In this document: in pieces, positions 40,901 through 50,703 of the stretch
Position numbering within the stretch: the first letter of the stretch is position 1
Layout: the number at the start of each line of letters is the position of its first letter
DNA from: CAIJMU01 sp035530275
GTDB taxonomy: Bacteria; Spirochaetota; Spirochaetia; Treponematales; Rectinemataceae
DNA: 64,000 nt
Reading direction: 5' to 3'
NCBI GenBank assembly: GCA_035530275.1
Contig: DATKVC010000008.1
Span: forward strand, 244,917-308,916
Translations under genes and position numbers: made by a program
The notes under the pieces: model-generated
The model's database searches: none
The model's input: only the letters and a program-made list of their open reading frames with translations
What the model was told of the DNA's origin: nothing

Positions 40901-43676
40901 CGCCCACCTCCTTCGTAAGCATTGTAATCAATTCGGCGATCGCCCCGTCGTCGTAGGCCGAGGCCGCCCTCGAGAGGGCCGCGGAAAGCTGGGGGGCCTT
41001 CTCGGCCACGTCCGTGGCGAGGGCGGCGATGCTGGCAAAATCGTTGATCGCAGCGGCCTCCTCGATGGCCGCCCTGGGGCCGGCCCCGATCGCCGCCCAT
41101 TCCGCGGGACTGGGTTCGCCGGCGCCCGGGGCCGCGGGCAGTTCGATCACCGTGGGTTTCGTTTCGATCCTGAAGGCGACGCGCCCCCTGTCGCGGATGA
41201 GGGCGTGGAGGGAGGATCGCTTGAACGGTTTCGCGAGGAAACCGTCGAAGCCGGCTTCCGCGATATGTCGCTCGTCGTGGCTGAAAGCCGAGGCGGTGAG
41301 GGCGAAGACGGGTACTGCCCTCGTCCGTTCGTCGCCCTTGAAGAGGGCCACGGACTGGTAGCCGTCCATCACGGGCATCTTGATGTCCATGAAGACGATC
41401 GCGTACGGCGTCTCCAGGGCGCGCTCGAAGGCCGACTTGCCGTCCTCGGCCTCGTCGATGAGGAAGCCGATCCTTTCGAGCATTTCCCGGAGCACGAGAC
41501 GATTCGACTCCTGGTCGTCGACGACGAGTATCCGGAGCCGCGCCTCAGGATCGACGCTGATCGCCAGACCCGCGTCGGGGTCGAGGGCCGGAGCCTCGCC
41601 GCTCTCGGCCAGGGCTAGGGAGAAGGAGAACTCGCTGCCCCTACCCAGTTCGCTTTTCACCTCGAGGGCGCCGCCCATCATGGCCACATAGCGGCTCGAG
41701 ATTGCGAGGCCGAGACCCGTGCCGCCCTCGTGGTCGGTGGTCGAGGCCTGGACGAAGGGCCGCATGATGAGGTCGAGCTCTTCCGCGGGGATGCCCCGGC
41801 CCGTGTCGCGGACCGCGAAACGCACGCTGCCCGCATAGACGATTCCCCCTCCGTCCTCCCCCTCCTCCACCGCGTTGGAGGGCCCGACGAGGAGTCCGAT
41901 CCCGCCCTCCCCCGTGAACTTCACGGCGTTGCCGACGAGATTGATCATCACCTGCCGGAGCTTCCCGAGGTCGCCGCGCACGTACTTCGGCAGACCCTCG
42001 AGGGTTTCGACATAGAGGGAGAGTCCCTTCTTTCGACAGCGCTGCTCGAACATGTCGCGGATGTCCTCGATGAACTGGCCGAGGTCGAAGACGCTTTCGT
42101 GGAGCTCCATCCGCCCGGCCTCGATCTTCGAGATGTCGAGGATGTCGTTGATGAGGGAAAGGAGATGCTCGCCGCTCCTCGTGATCACCCGCACCTTTTC
42201 GCGCTGGCTCTCGGTGAGGTTGCGATCGTCGCCGAGGAGCTGCGTGAAACCGAGGATGGCGTTGAGAGGCGTCCTGAGCTCGTGACTCATGTTCGCGAGG
42301 AACTCGCTCTTCATCCTGCTCGCGTCTTCGGCGTCTACCCGCGCGCGCCTGAGGTTGGCCTCGATCTCCTCCTGCTTGCTTATGTCGTGGAGGATGACCG
42401 TCGTCCAGGCGTCGCCCTCGCCCCGCGACAGATGCGACTCGAAGATCACGGCCCGGCCGCCGCCCGCCTTCCAGGAAAGGCGGGCCACGCCTTCGCGGTG
42501 CGCCTCGGCGAAGCCTTCCGTACCCGCGGAGAGGAAATCGCCGATCCCCCTTTCGAGGGCCGCCTCGCGTCCGCAGCCGAAAACCGACTCGGCCGCGGAA
42601 TTGAATACCTTGAGCCTGCCCTCCGAATCGAAGGCCAGGATGGGATCGGCGGCGAGCTCGACGACGTCCTCGAGTCGCTTGCGAGATATCTCGAGCTGCC
42701 CCTCCTGCTTCGAGATGAGGGCGTTGATCTCTCGGTAGACCGGCGTGTATTCGTCGTCCTGGATGATGTCGATGACCCTCGCCGCCTTCCTCCCTGGCGC
42801 GTTGAGCGAAACCAAGCGCTCGCCGATCGTCGCCAGAGGCCGCTCGATGACCGAACGGAGGAGCCAGATCATCTGGCCGAAGACGCCGGCCATGAGGGCG
42901 AGCTTCACGAGGAATACGTACATGGCGTCGCGCAGCCCCGAGTACTGCCGGACGTGGAAGATGAAGTCCGGCGCGGAGAAAAGGGACGAAGGCGGCGCAG
43001 AAGGCATTGCGGGCATCATCTGCAGCCATCCGGACAGGAAACTTCCCGCGAAGGAGAAGGCGCTCGCCGTCAAGAAAAGCACAATTGCCAATAAAATCGA
43101 GAAAATGCGCGAGAAGAGGGAATGCCGCGCGATCCGGATCGAGGGGCCGAGGTTGACGACGGTCATCCTCGCCTCGTAGAGCCTGTGCTCGAATTGGAGC
43201 GAGAGGATGACGCCAACGAAATAGCCCGAGACCGCGGCGTCGGCGAGCTGGAGGGGAAGTTCGCCGAGCCTTCCCGGACGGGCGATGGCGTCCAAGGGGA
43301 GAAAGTCGGGGGCGAGGATGTGGCGCAGGAGGGATCCGGCGACGAAGACCAGGGCCGAGGCGGTGACCGTCCAGAAGGGCAGCTTGTTGAGATGCTGCAT
43401 CGCCCGATCCACGAGGGAGGTGGAAGGTTCGCAGGCATGAATGCACGTTATATGAACTCGGAAGATCGGGGCCATGAAGGAATAGAGGAGGAGATTGAGG
43501 ACGACGATCTCCGCCCACATTATCAATCCGAGCCCCGGGCTCGCGAATTCGCGCACCGCGGCGAAAAAGGCCTCGCCCACCGTCTTGCCGTTCATCGAGG
43601 TGACGAAAAGAACGACGAGCGGCACGAATACGCTCGAATCCGGCCGCATCGTGCGGGCGCGATCTCGATACTTCAT
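40890..43676 (-). CDS. Membrane hybrid sensor histidine kinase with PAS and receiver domains
   Basis: About 928 residues from ATG 43676. The N-terminal half (1-300) has several membrane helices (FVPLVVLFVTS, MWAEIVVLNLLLYSF, LLAIVLFLTASAFSF, MYVFLVKLALMAGV), probably with an outward sensor region. A PAS domain follows near 320-430 (VVELAADPILAFDSEGRLKV). The HisKA domain holds the H-box SHELRTPLNAI with His about 463. The ATPase domain has NLVGNAVKF, DTGRGIPAEE and GGTGLGLAI. A receiver domain has Asp about 762 (FMDIKMPVMDGY) and AKPFKRS. About 90 C-terminal residues could be an HPt-like end. A TTG at 43700 is an alternative start. Confidence 0.9.
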   Translation of the reverse strand: MKYRDRARTMRPDSSVFVPLVVLFVTSMNGKTVGEAFFAAVREFASPGLGLIMWAEIVVLNLLLYSFMAPIFRVHITCIHACEPSTSLVDRAMQHLNKLPFWTVTASALVFVAGSLLRHILAPDFLPLDAIARPGRLGELPLQLADAAVSGYFVGVILSLQFEHRLYEARMTVVNLGPSIRIARHSLFSRIFSILLAIVLFLTASAFSFAGSFLSGWLQMMPAMPSAPPSSLFSAPDFIFHVRQYSGLRDAMYVFLVKLALMAGVFGQMIWLLRSVIERPLATIGERLVSLNAPGRKAARVIDIIQDDEYTPVYREINALISKQEGQLEISRKRLEDVVELAADPILAFDSEGRLKVFNSAAESVFGCGREAALERGIGDFLSAGTEGFAEAHREGVARLSWKAGGGRAVIFESHLSRGEGDAWTTVILHDISKQEEIEANLRRARVDAEDASRMKSEFLANMSHELRTPLNAILGFTQLLGDDRNLTESQREKVRVITRSGEHLLSLINDILDISKIEAGRMELHESVFDLGQFIEDIRDMFEQRCRKKGLSLYVETLEGLPKYVRGDLGKLRQVMINLVGNAVKFTGEGGIGLLVGPSNAVEEGEDGGGIVYAGSVRFAVRDTGRGIPAEELDLIMRPFVQASTTDHEGGTGLGLAISSRYVAMMGGALEVKSELGRGSEFSFSLALAESGEAPALDPDAGLAISVDPEARLRILVVDDQESNRLVLREMLERIGFLIDEAEDGKSAFERALETPYAIVFMDIKMPVMDGYQSVALFKGDERTRAVPVFALTASAFSHDERHIAEAGFDGFLAKPFKRSSLHALIRDRGRVAFRIETKPTVIELPAAPGAGEPSPAEWAAIGAGPRAAIEEAAAINDFASIAALATDVAEKAPQLSAALSRAASAYDDGAIAELITMLTKEVGDGR

Positions 43677-43721
43677 CCAATCAGGATACAAACAACGCAA
43701 AGGAAAGGCGAGGGTCGCCGC

Positions 43722-45218
43722 CTAGAGCCAGGAATCGAGGGTCGGCGCGTAAGTCGGATTTCGTCTGAAATGCGTGGCCTTTTCGAAGGCCAAGGCGACG
43801 CGCAGAAGCTTTTTCTCGCTGAAGGCCCGACCGAAGATCGACAGACCCACGGGGAGGCCATGCACGAATCCCGCGGGAAGGGTGAGGTTGGGATAGCCGG
43901 CGATTGCGGCCGGAGAGGCGCTTCCGCCCAAATAATGATCGCCGAGAAAGAAGTCGGTCTTCCCGGCAGGCCCCCCCGAGGGCGCGATGAGGGCGTCCAG
44001 CCCAAGCCCATCCATGCTCGCGTCTATGCCCTCCTCCCTGGCGAGTCGCCGGCAGGTTTGTAGGGCATTTCGGTAGACCTCTTCATCGAGCGAGCCCTTC
44101 GCCGCGGCCAGAAGGAAGATGTCCTGATCGAACCAGGGCATGACGATATCGGCATGGTCCCTGTTGAAGGCAATTATGTCTGCCAGGCCATGGATGCCGC
44201 TCGCTCCGGCGTAGGTGGCGAGATAGCCTTCCACGCCTGCCTTGAATTCGTAGAGCATGACCTCGAAGGCGGCATCCGCCAGTTCCTTTCCCATCTTGAA
44301 ATCCGATTCGACCAGCTCGGCTCCGAGCCCCCGCAGCGTTTCCACCGCATCGTCGAAGACCCGATCGACTCCGGGATCGAAGCCCGCGAAATTCCGTGCG
44401 ATGCCGATCCTGAGTCCCGCGAGAATCCCCTCGCCCGGAAGCGAATCCAGAAAGGCCGAAAGTTCGTCTCCCCCTTCCTCGACCATGGCGGCGAGGAGAA
44501 GGGCCGCGTCTTCGACCGTCCTCGCCATGGGGCCGGCCGTGTCCTGGCTCGCCGAAATCGGGATTATCCCTTCGCGACTGACGAGACCGACGCTGGGCTT
44601 GATGCCGACGATGCCGTTCTTCGACGAGGGCGCGATTATCGAGCCGTCGGTCTCCGTGCCGACGGCGACGGCGCAGAGATTGGCGGAGACGGCCACGGCC
44701 GAGCCGGAGCTCGAGCCGGAGGGATTACGGTCGAGGGCATAGGGGTTCCGCGTCAGCCTTCCCTCGCTGCTCCAACCCGAGGTCGAGCGGACGGATCGGA
44801 AATTGGCCCATTCGCTCATATTCGTGCTTCCCAGGATCACCGCCCCGGCCCTCTTGAGTCGCGCGACCACCGCGGCGTCCGCGGGCGCGACAAAACCCCT
44901 GAGCGCGAGGGATCCCGCGGTCGTGGGAAGGCTCGGCGCGGCGATGTTCATATTAGCCTTGATCATCACGGGAATGCCGTGAAGCATTCCCCGCGCCCCG
45001 TTCATCTTCCTTTCGATATCCAAGGCCTCCGCAATGCCGAGGGCCTCGTCGTTGAGGTGGAGCACCGAGTTGAGCGATGGACCAGCCTTGTCGAATCTCG
45101 CGATCCGATCGCGATAATGCAGGACCAGGGCCTGAGAGCTGAGAGCGCCAGAGTCGAAAAATCTCTGGAAATCGCGGATACCGAGCTCGTCGTAGTCGAT
45201 CGGTTCCTCGCCGCTCAT
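43722..45218 (-). CDS. Amidase (amidase-signature family)
   Basis: Hydrolyses amides with a Ser-cisSer-Lys triad. The lysine is in GIPVMIKANMNI near residue 85, and the signature GSSSGSAVAVSANLCAVAVGTETDGSI near 169-195 holds both serines. SKNGIVGIKPSVGLVSREGIIP and DTAGPMARTVEDAA continue the family pattern. At 498 residues its length is normal. It overlaps the DppF-type gene by 4 bases at the end of the second peptide operon, so its substrate may be an imported amide or peptide. It is not GatA-specific by context. Confidence 0.92.
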   Translation of the reverse strand: MSGEEPIDYDELGIRDFQRFFDSGALSSQALVLHYRDRIARFDKAGPSLNSVLHLNDEALGIAEALDIERKMNGARGMLHGIPVMIKANMNIAAPSLPTTAGSLALRGFVAPADAAVVARLKRAGAVILGSTNMSEWANFRSVRSTSGWSSEGRLTRNPYALDRNPSGSSSGSAVAVSANLCAVAVGTETDGSIIAPSSKNGIVGIKPSVGLVSREGIIPISASQDTAGPMARTVEDAALLLAAMVEEGGDELSAFLDSLPGEGILAGLRIGIARNFAGFDPGVDRVFDDAVETLRGLGAELVESDFKMGKELADAAFEVMLYEFKAGVEGYLATYAGASGIHGLADIIAFNRDHADIVMPWFDQDIFLLAAAKGSLDEEVYRNALQTCRRLAREEGIDASMDGLGLDALIAPSGGPAGKTDFFLGDHYLGGSASPAAIAGYPNLTLPAGFVHGLPVGLSIFGRAFSEKKLLRVALAFEKATHFRRNPTYAPTLDSWL

Positions 45219-46186
45219 TTCCGTGCCTTATTGCGTGAACCGGAGAAATGGCAGGCGACGAGGTGCCCCTCACCGAGGTCGGCGAGGGGAGGCTCCGTTT
45301 CGGTGCAGACTTCCTTCGCGTAGACGCATCTCCCGGCGAAGCGGCAACCGGGTTTCGGGTCTATCGGCGAGGATAATTCTCCCTTCAGCAAAATTCTTTC
45401 CGTACGCGCCTCGAGCGAAGGTTGGGGAATGGCAGAGAGGAGGGCCTCGGTATAGGGATGCACCGGGTTTTCGAACAGCTCGTCCGCTGAGGCTTGCTCC
45501 ACCATCTTGCCGAGATACATCACCGCGATGTCGTCGGAAAAATGATTGACCACGGCCAGGTCGTGCGTGATGAAGAGATAGGTCAGGCCGAGCCCCTCCT
45601 GGAGCTCGGCCAGAAGATTGAGGATCTGCGCGCGAATCGACACGTCGAGAGCGGAGACCGGTTCGTCGCATACGATGAATTTCGTATTCAAGGACAGGGC
45701 TCGGGCGATGCCCACGCGTTGCAGGCGCCCCCCGTCCAGTTCGTGGGGATAGGCGTTCGCGAGGCGCCGGGCCAAGCCGACGAGATCCATCAGTTCCATG
45801 ACCTTCGCGAGGCGATCGACCCTTCCCCCGTGGATACCGTTGATCTTCATCGGCTCCTCGATCGTCTCGCCGATCGTCTTCCGGGGGTCGAGGGAGGAAA
45901 AAGGATCCTGGAAGATGATCTGCATTTCCTTGCGAAGCTCCCGCATACCCCTCGGGGTCAGCGAGAAGACGTCCTTATCCTCGTAGAGGACCTGACCTCC
46001 CGTCGGCTCGAGAAGGCGAAGGAGAAGCCTGCCCGTCGTGGACTTTCCGCAACCCGATTCGCCGACGAGGCCGAGGGTCTTGCCGCTTTCGATGCGGAAA
46101 CTGATATCGTCCACGGCATGCAGGATTCCCGCGTTGGTCTTGAAGTATTTCTTGAGGTTCCTGACCTCGATGAGGTCGGCATTCAT
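45215..46186 (-). CDS. Peptide ABC transporter ATP-binding protein, DppF type (second operon)
   Basis: 323 residues from ATG 46186. It has Walker A GESGCGKSTTG, signature LDGGRLQRVGIARAL, where the usual S of LSGGQ is D, Walker B FIVCDEPVSALD and H-loop ITHDLAVV. The C terminus has CRFAGRCVYAKEVC. The start overlaps the DppD-type stop by 4 bases. The frame runs open to 47458, but that extension is only the reading frame behind the DppD gene and is not coding. Confidence 0.93.
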   Translation of the reverse strand: MNADLIEVRNLKKYFKTNAGILHAVDDISFRIESGKTLGLVGESGCGKSTTGRLLLRLLEPTGGQVLYEDKDVFSLTPRGMRELRKEMQIIFQDPFSSLDPRKTIGETIEEPMKINGIHGGRVDRLAKVMELMDLVGLARRLANAYPHELDGGRLQRVGIARALSLNTKFIVCDEPVSALDVSIRAQILNLLAELQEGLGLTYLFITHDLAVVNHFSDDIAVMYLGKMVEQASADELFENPVHPYTEALLSAIPQPSLEARTERILLKGELSSPIDPKPGCRFAGRCVYAKEVCTETEPPLADLGEGHLVACHFSGSRNKARK

Positions 46187-47187
46187 CGTCGCCCCTCCCC
46201 GCCCGCGCCCAGGCCGCCACCGGCATCGAAAAGGTGGCACTCCGCGAAATGGCCTTCGCCGAAGAATCTCGCCTCGGGCTTGACCGTCTGACAGGCCTCG
46301 AGGGCGTAGTCGCATCGCTCCCTGAAGGGGCAGCCCGCGGAGAGATTGAAGGGATCGGGCATCAGACCCCGGATGGGCTTGAGCCTGGATTTCCTGTCGC
46401 CGATCCGCGGCAGCGAATTGAAAAGCCCTTCGGTATAGGGATGGCGATGATCGAGGAAGATCTCCTCGCGCGTGCCGTACTCGACGATCCTCCCGGCGTA
46501 CATGATCGCCACCTTGTCGCACATCTGCGCGACGATGCCGAGATCGTGCGTGATGAGGAGGACCGACATATGTAGTTCCTTCTTTAGCGCGCCGATCAGC
46601 GCGAGAACCTGGGCCTGGATGGTGACATCGAGGGCCGTCGTCGGCTCGTCGGCGATGAGGAGTTTCGGGTTGCATGCCAGGGCCATGGCGATGCCGACGC
46701 GCTGCTTCATGCCCCCCGAGAACTGGTGCGGATACTCCGCGGCCCGGCCCGAGTCGATTCCCACCATCCTGAGCATGTCGCCCGCCTTCGTCCAGGAATC
46801 GCCCTTCGAGAGTCCCTGGTGGATGCCGATGACCTCGGCGATCTGGTCGCCGACGCTCAAAACCGGGTTGAGGGCCGTCATCGGATCCTGGAAGATCATC
46901 GACATGAGCTGGCCTCGAAGGCCTTCCATCTCCTTGTCGCTCTTGGAAAGGATCGAGTCCCCCGCGACGCTGACCGTCCCGCCGACGATCCGCCCCTGGG
47001 GTTTGGCGATGAGGTTCATGATCGCGAGCGCCGTCGTCGTCTTGCCCGCTCCCGTTTCGCCCACGAGGCCGAGAGTCTCGCCCCTCTCGAGCGAGAGATT
47101 CACGCCGTTCAGGGCCTTCGCCACCCCGTCGTCGGTGACGTAATGGACTCCGAGATCGCGCACAGCGAGTATTTCGTCGTTCGTCAT
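46183..47187 (-). CDS. Peptide ABC transporter ATP-binding protein, DppD type (second operon)
   Basis: 334 residues with Walker A GETGAGKTT, Walker B LLIADEPTTALD, signature FSGGMKQRVGIAMAL and H-loop ITHDLGIVA. The C-terminal oligopeptide extension has CPFRERCDYALEAC. It has the same family as the DppD-type at 14988-16004 but differs in detail, so the two operons are separate systems. It starts 12 bases after the DppC-type stop. Confidence 0.93.
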   Translation of the reverse strand: MTNDEILAVRDLGVHYVTDDGVAKALNGVNLSLERGETLGLVGETGAGKTTTALAIMNLIAKPQGRIVGGTVSVAGDSILSKSDKEMEGLRGQLMSMIFQDPMTALNPVLSVGDQIAEVIGIHQGLSKGDSWTKAGDMLRMVGIDSGRAAEYPHQFSGGMKQRVGIAMALACNPKLLIADEPTTALDVTIQAQVLALIGALKKELHMSVLLITHDLGIVAQMCDKVAIMYAGRIVEYGTREEIFLDHRHPYTEGLFNSLPRIGDRKSRLKPIRGLMPDPFNLSAGCPFRERCDYALEACQTVKPEARFFGEGHFAECHLFDAGGGLGAGGEGRR

Positions 47188-47199
47188 CGGATATCCGTC

Positions 47200-48096
47200 C
47201 TATTTGAGACGGGGGTCGAGGGCGTCGCGGAGCCCGTCCCCGATCATGTTGAGGGACAATACAGAAACCATGATCGCGAGGCCGGGAAAGAAGACCTCGT
47301 GCACATGATCCCTGATGAAACCCCGTCCCGCCGACAGCATGCTGCCCCACTCCGGCGTCGGAGGCTTGACCCCGAGACCGATGAAGCTGAGACCCGCGGT
47401 CGCCATGATGGCCGTCGCGACCTTGAGCGTCGCGTAGACCATGATCGGCGCGAAACAATTCGGCAAGACATGGGCAATTATGATCTTGTAATTCGGGGAA
47501 CCGATGGCTCTCGCGGCCTCGATGTACTCGTTGCCCTTCACGCCGAGCACCGCGCCCCTTACCACGCGGGCGAAGCCGGGGATGTTGGCGACGCCCACCG
47601 CTATCATCAGGTTGAAGATGCTTACCCCGAGCGAGGCGATGATGGTGATGGCGAGAAGGATCACTGGAATCGCGAGGAGCACGTCGAGAAGGCGCATGAT
47701 CACCGTGTCGATCTTGCCCCCGTAGTAGCCGGCCAGGGCGCCGAGGGTCCCGCCGAACACGAGGGAGATTGCCACCGAGATCAATCCGACGAAAAGGGAG
47801 ATTCTCGTACCGTGAACGACCCGCGCGAAGATATCCCGACCGAATTCGTCCGTCCCGAAAAAATGCGAAAGGCTGGGCGCCTGATGTCTAATGCCGATGT
47901 TGAGCTTGATGACCTTGTCATGATAATTAGCGATGAGATCGGCGAAGATCGCCGTTCCGACCAATATGGCGATGATGGCCAGGCCGACCATGGCCAGCCG
48001 ATTCCTCCTGAACCTTCGCCAGATAGAGGCCGCCTGGCTTCTTCGTTTCGCCACCCGATCCGCGCCGATCGCCGGCTCCGCCCGCTCACCGCTCAT
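47200..48096 (-). CDS. Peptide ABC transporter permease, DppC type (second operon)
   Basis: 298 residues, six helices. The N terminus is a basic cytoplasmic stretch (AKRRSQAASIWRRFRRNRL). FFGTDEFGRDIFARVVHGTR, the EAA loop YIEAARAIGSPNYKIIIAHVLPN and the C-terminal GDGLRDALDPRLK are the DppC marks. The start overlaps the DppB-type gene by 4 bases. Confidence 0.94.
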   Translation of the reverse strand: MSGERAEPAIGADRVAKRRSQAASIWRRFRRNRLAMVGLAIIAILVGTAIFADLIANYHDKVIKLNIGIRHQAPSLSHFFGTDEFGRDIFARVVHGTRISLFVGLISVAISLVFGGTLGALAGYYGGKIDTVIMRLLDVLLAIPVILLAITIIASLGVSIFNLMIAVGVANIPGFARVVRGAVLGVKGNEYIEAARAIGSPNYKIIIAHVLPNCFAPIMVYATLKVATAIMATAGLSFIGLGVKPPTPEWGSMLSAGRGFIRDHVHEVFFPGLAIMVSVLSLNMIGDGLRDALDPRLK

Positions 48097-49040
48097 CGCG
48101 TGGCCCCCTTCCGCTGGTAATTGGTCCTAATCCTCGGATCGACGAAGGCATAGAGGATATCTATGGCCAGGTTCACGAGACTGAAAGCGACGCTGAACAC
48201 GACCACGCAGCCGAGGACCATAGGCGTGTCCTTGCGCTGGATGGAGTCGACCATCAGCCGGCCGATGCCCGGCCAGGAAAAGACGGTCTCGGTCAAAATG
48301 GCTCCCCCGAGGAGTTCGCCGAATTCGAGGCCGATGACGGTGAGGGTGGGTATGATCGCATTCCTGAGCGCGTGCTTGAGGATCACCTTCATCTTTCCCA
48401 CGCCCTTGGCCTTAGCCGTCCTGATGTAATCCTGCCGTATGACCTCGAGCATCGACGATCTCGTGGTCCGGGCGATACTCGCCGTCGAGGCGACGCCGAG
48501 GGTGATCGCAGGGAGTATGATGCTCGACCATTTGTCGGCGCCGCCGGATGGAAACCAGCCGAGGCCGAGGGCGAAGGCGATTATCAGCATTAGGCCGAGC
48601 CAGAACGAAGGCATCGAGATGCCCACGAGCGCGAGAACCATCCCCGCGTTATCCCACAGCGAGTACTGCTTGACCGCGGAGATGATGCCCACAGGGATGG
48701 ACAGCGTCACGGAGATGATGATGCTGAGGATGGCGAGCCTGAGCGTGTTCGGGAACCTCGACATGATCTCGGCCGCGACCGGCTTCCTGGTCGCATAGGA
48801 GGTCCCCATGTCGCCGTGGAGCATGCCGCCGAGGTAGCGGCCGTACTGCACGGGAAGGGGGTCGTCGAGGCCCATTTCGCCCCGCAGCTTGCCGACGGTC
48901 TCGGTGGTGGCGTTCTGCCCCAGTATCATCGCGGCCACATCGCCGGGCGTCAGGCTGATGATCGCGAAAACCAGGAATGTCACCCCGAGAAGCACGGGGA
49001 ACAACATGAAAATTCTCCTGAGCATGTAATGAAAAAGCAT
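48093..49040 (-). CDS. Peptide ABC transporter permease, DppB type (second operon)
   Basis: 315 residues. It starts LFHYMLRRIFMLFPVLLGVT, the DppB opening helix. The EAA loop is DYIRTAKAKGVGKMKVILKHALRNAIIP, followed by TETVFSWPGIGRLMVDSI, and the C terminus is FVDPRIRTNYQRKG. It follows the binding-protein gene by 94 bases. Confidence 0.94.
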   Translation of the reverse strand: MLFHYMLRRIFMLFPVLLGVTFLVFAIISLTPGDVAAMILGQNATTETVGKLRGEMGLDDPLPVQYGRYLGGMLHGDMGTSYATRKPVAAEIMSRFPNTLRLAILSIIISVTLSIPVGIISAVKQYSLWDNAGMVLALVGISMPSFWLGLMLIIAFALGLGWFPSGGADKWSSIILPAITLGVASTASIARTTRSSMLEVIRQDYIRTAKAKGVGKMKVILKHALRNAIIPTLTVIGLEFGELLGGAILTETVFSWPGIGRLMVDSIQRKDTPMVLGCVVVFSVAFSLVNLAIDILYAFVDPRIRTNYQRKGATR

Positions 49041-49134
49041 GAAGCCCCCGACGAGGTGATGTTTCCGCCATGACCCGCGCGGCCGGGGCGCGCGCCGTCC
49101 CGGTTTCGCGGGTCATGGCAAGAAGCAATTCAGA

Positions 49135-50628
49135 TCAATAGTGAAGTTTCTCGAGATTCCACAAGCCCTGGGGGCTCAGCTCGACGCCCTGGAGCTTCGC
49201 ATTGGCCGCGATGGTATTGTTGCCCGTGTACAGGGGAACCCAGGTCGCATCCTGCATGACGATATCGCTGATATTATTGTAGATCTGCTTGCGCTTGGCG
49301 AGATTGAGCTCGACCCTGCCGGCCGCGAGGAGCTTCTCGACCTGGTCGTTGACGTAGCGCGTCCGATTCTGCGAGCCGATGCTGCCCTTGCTGAACAGGG
49401 GGGTGAGCATGGAATCGGGATCGGGATTGGAGGTCCAGCCGAGCTTGAAGAACTGCTGGTCGCCGGAGTTGGTCGCCTGGATGAAGGCGCCGAGCTCGAA
49501 GACCTCGATGTCGACCTTCACGCCGATGTCGGCGAGATTGCTCTGGACGACCTCGGACACCTTCTTGCCGTTGTCGCCGAAGACCCACATCTTGATGGTC
49601 TGGTTCGGGTCGTATTTGGCCTGCTTGAGCAGTTCCTTAGCCTTGGCCGGATCGAAGGTGTAGGGGCCTGCCTTCCAACCCATGAGGCTCCTGGGGATGA
49701 TCGAGGAGGCGACTTCTCCGGCGCCGTTGAGGGCGACGATCAGGATGGCGTCCTTGTCGATGGCGTAGTTGAAGGCGCGGCGGACGAGGACGTTGTCGAA
49801 GGGCGGCTTGTCGACATTCATGCCGAGGTACTGGATGTCGGTGGAGGGCTTGGTGTAGAGCGCAAGATTCTTGTCGGCCTTCACCTTGTCGATGTCGTTC
49901 GGATCGAGGGTGGCGACCACGTCGACATCGCCGGTCTGGAGGGCGATGGTCCTGCTCGTGGCCTCGGGAATGATCTTGAAGACGATCTGGTCGGCAATGG
50001 GCATGTCTGCCTTGTCGAAATAATTGGGATTCTTCTGGAGCACAACCTTGTCGCCCGAGGACCACTGGACGAACTTGTAGGGTCCCGATCCGATCGGATT
50101 CTTCCAATTGTCACCTGATTCGACGTACTTCTTCGATACGATGGAGGCGCCCGCGTGGGCCAGCGTAAAGAGGAAGGGGGCGAAGGGTCCCTTCGTCGTC
50201 ACCTTGACCGTGTACTTGTCGACCACGGCGACGCTCTCCACCTCGGCGAGGACGTGCTTGACGTTGGCCATGGTCTTCGACCTGTCCAGGCTGAACTTCA
50301 CGTCTGCGGAGGTCATCTCGCTGCCGTCATGGAACTTGACACCCTTCTTGATCGTGAGGAGCCATTCCCTCGGCGAGGGATTCGACCACTTCGCCACGAG
50401 GTCGGGCACCGCCTCGAAATTCGTGTTGAGTTTGAACAGCCGATTGAACACGAGGAATGACACCTTCTCCGAGTAGATGTCGTTGTGTCCCATCGGGTCG
50501 AGCGACGTGATGTCGGCCGACAATGCCACGTTGATGGTCTTCTGGTCTCCGGCCGCGAAGGCCGGAGCGACCAGGGCGGCGCCGAGAATCAGCGTCGCCG
50601 AGAAAAATCGAATCCATCTTCCCTTCAT
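49135..50628 (-). CDS. Peptide ABC transporter substrate-binding protein (SBP family 5, second operon)
   Basis: 497 residues from ATG 50628, chosen because AAGGAGG sits 6 bases upstream (a TTG two codons earlier is also in frame). A signal peptide (RWIRFFSATLILGAALVAPA) ends near AFAAG. NVALSADITSLDPMGHNDIY, EWLLTIKKGVKFHDGSEMTS, NPIGSGPYKFVQWSSG and IQYLGMNVDKPPFDNVLVRR are strong family marks. The ligand may be a peptide or an amine conjugate, in view of the C26 hydrolase and amidase in the same cluster. Confidence 0.94.
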   Translation of the reverse strand: MKGRWIRFFSATLILGAALVAPAFAAGDQKTINVALSADITSLDPMGHNDIYSEKVSFLVFNRLFKLNTNFEAVPDLVAKWSNPSPREWLLTIKKGVKFHDGSEMTSADVKFSLDRSKTMANVKHVLAEVESVAVVDKYTVKVTTKGPFAPFLFTLAHAGASIVSKKYVESGDNWKNPIGSGPYKFVQWSSGDKVVLQKNPNYFDKADMPIADQIVFKIIPEATSRTIALQTGDVDVVATLDPNDIDKVKADKNLALYTKPSTDIQYLGMNVDKPPFDNVLVRRAFNYAIDKDAILIVALNGAGEVASSIIPRSLMGWKAGPYTFDPAKAKELLKQAKYDPNQTIKMWVFGDNGKKVSEVVQSNLADIGVKVDIEVFELGAFIQATNSGDQQFFKLGWTSNPDPDSMLTPLFSKGSIGSQNRTRYVNDQVEKLLAAGRVELNLAKRKQIYNNISDIVMQDATWVPLYTGNNTIAANAKLQGVELSPQGLWNLEKLHY

Positions 50629-50703
50629 CCACAACCTCCTTGAAGTCTAATCGTCGCCCCCGATCCATTCGCTCCGGCTCGGGTCCCTCGATCACCATCC
50701 CGG

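Noticed and set aside
41641..43680. 680-codon minus-strand frame inside the hybrid kinase gene
   Set aside because: It is a shifted frame of the kinase, Arg/Pro-rich without motifs; the kinase frame carries all catalytic boxes.
46187..47458. Upstream extension of the DppF-type frame
   Set aside because: The DppF start at 46186 overlaps the DppD stop by 4 bases. The extension runs out of frame through the DppD and DppC genes.
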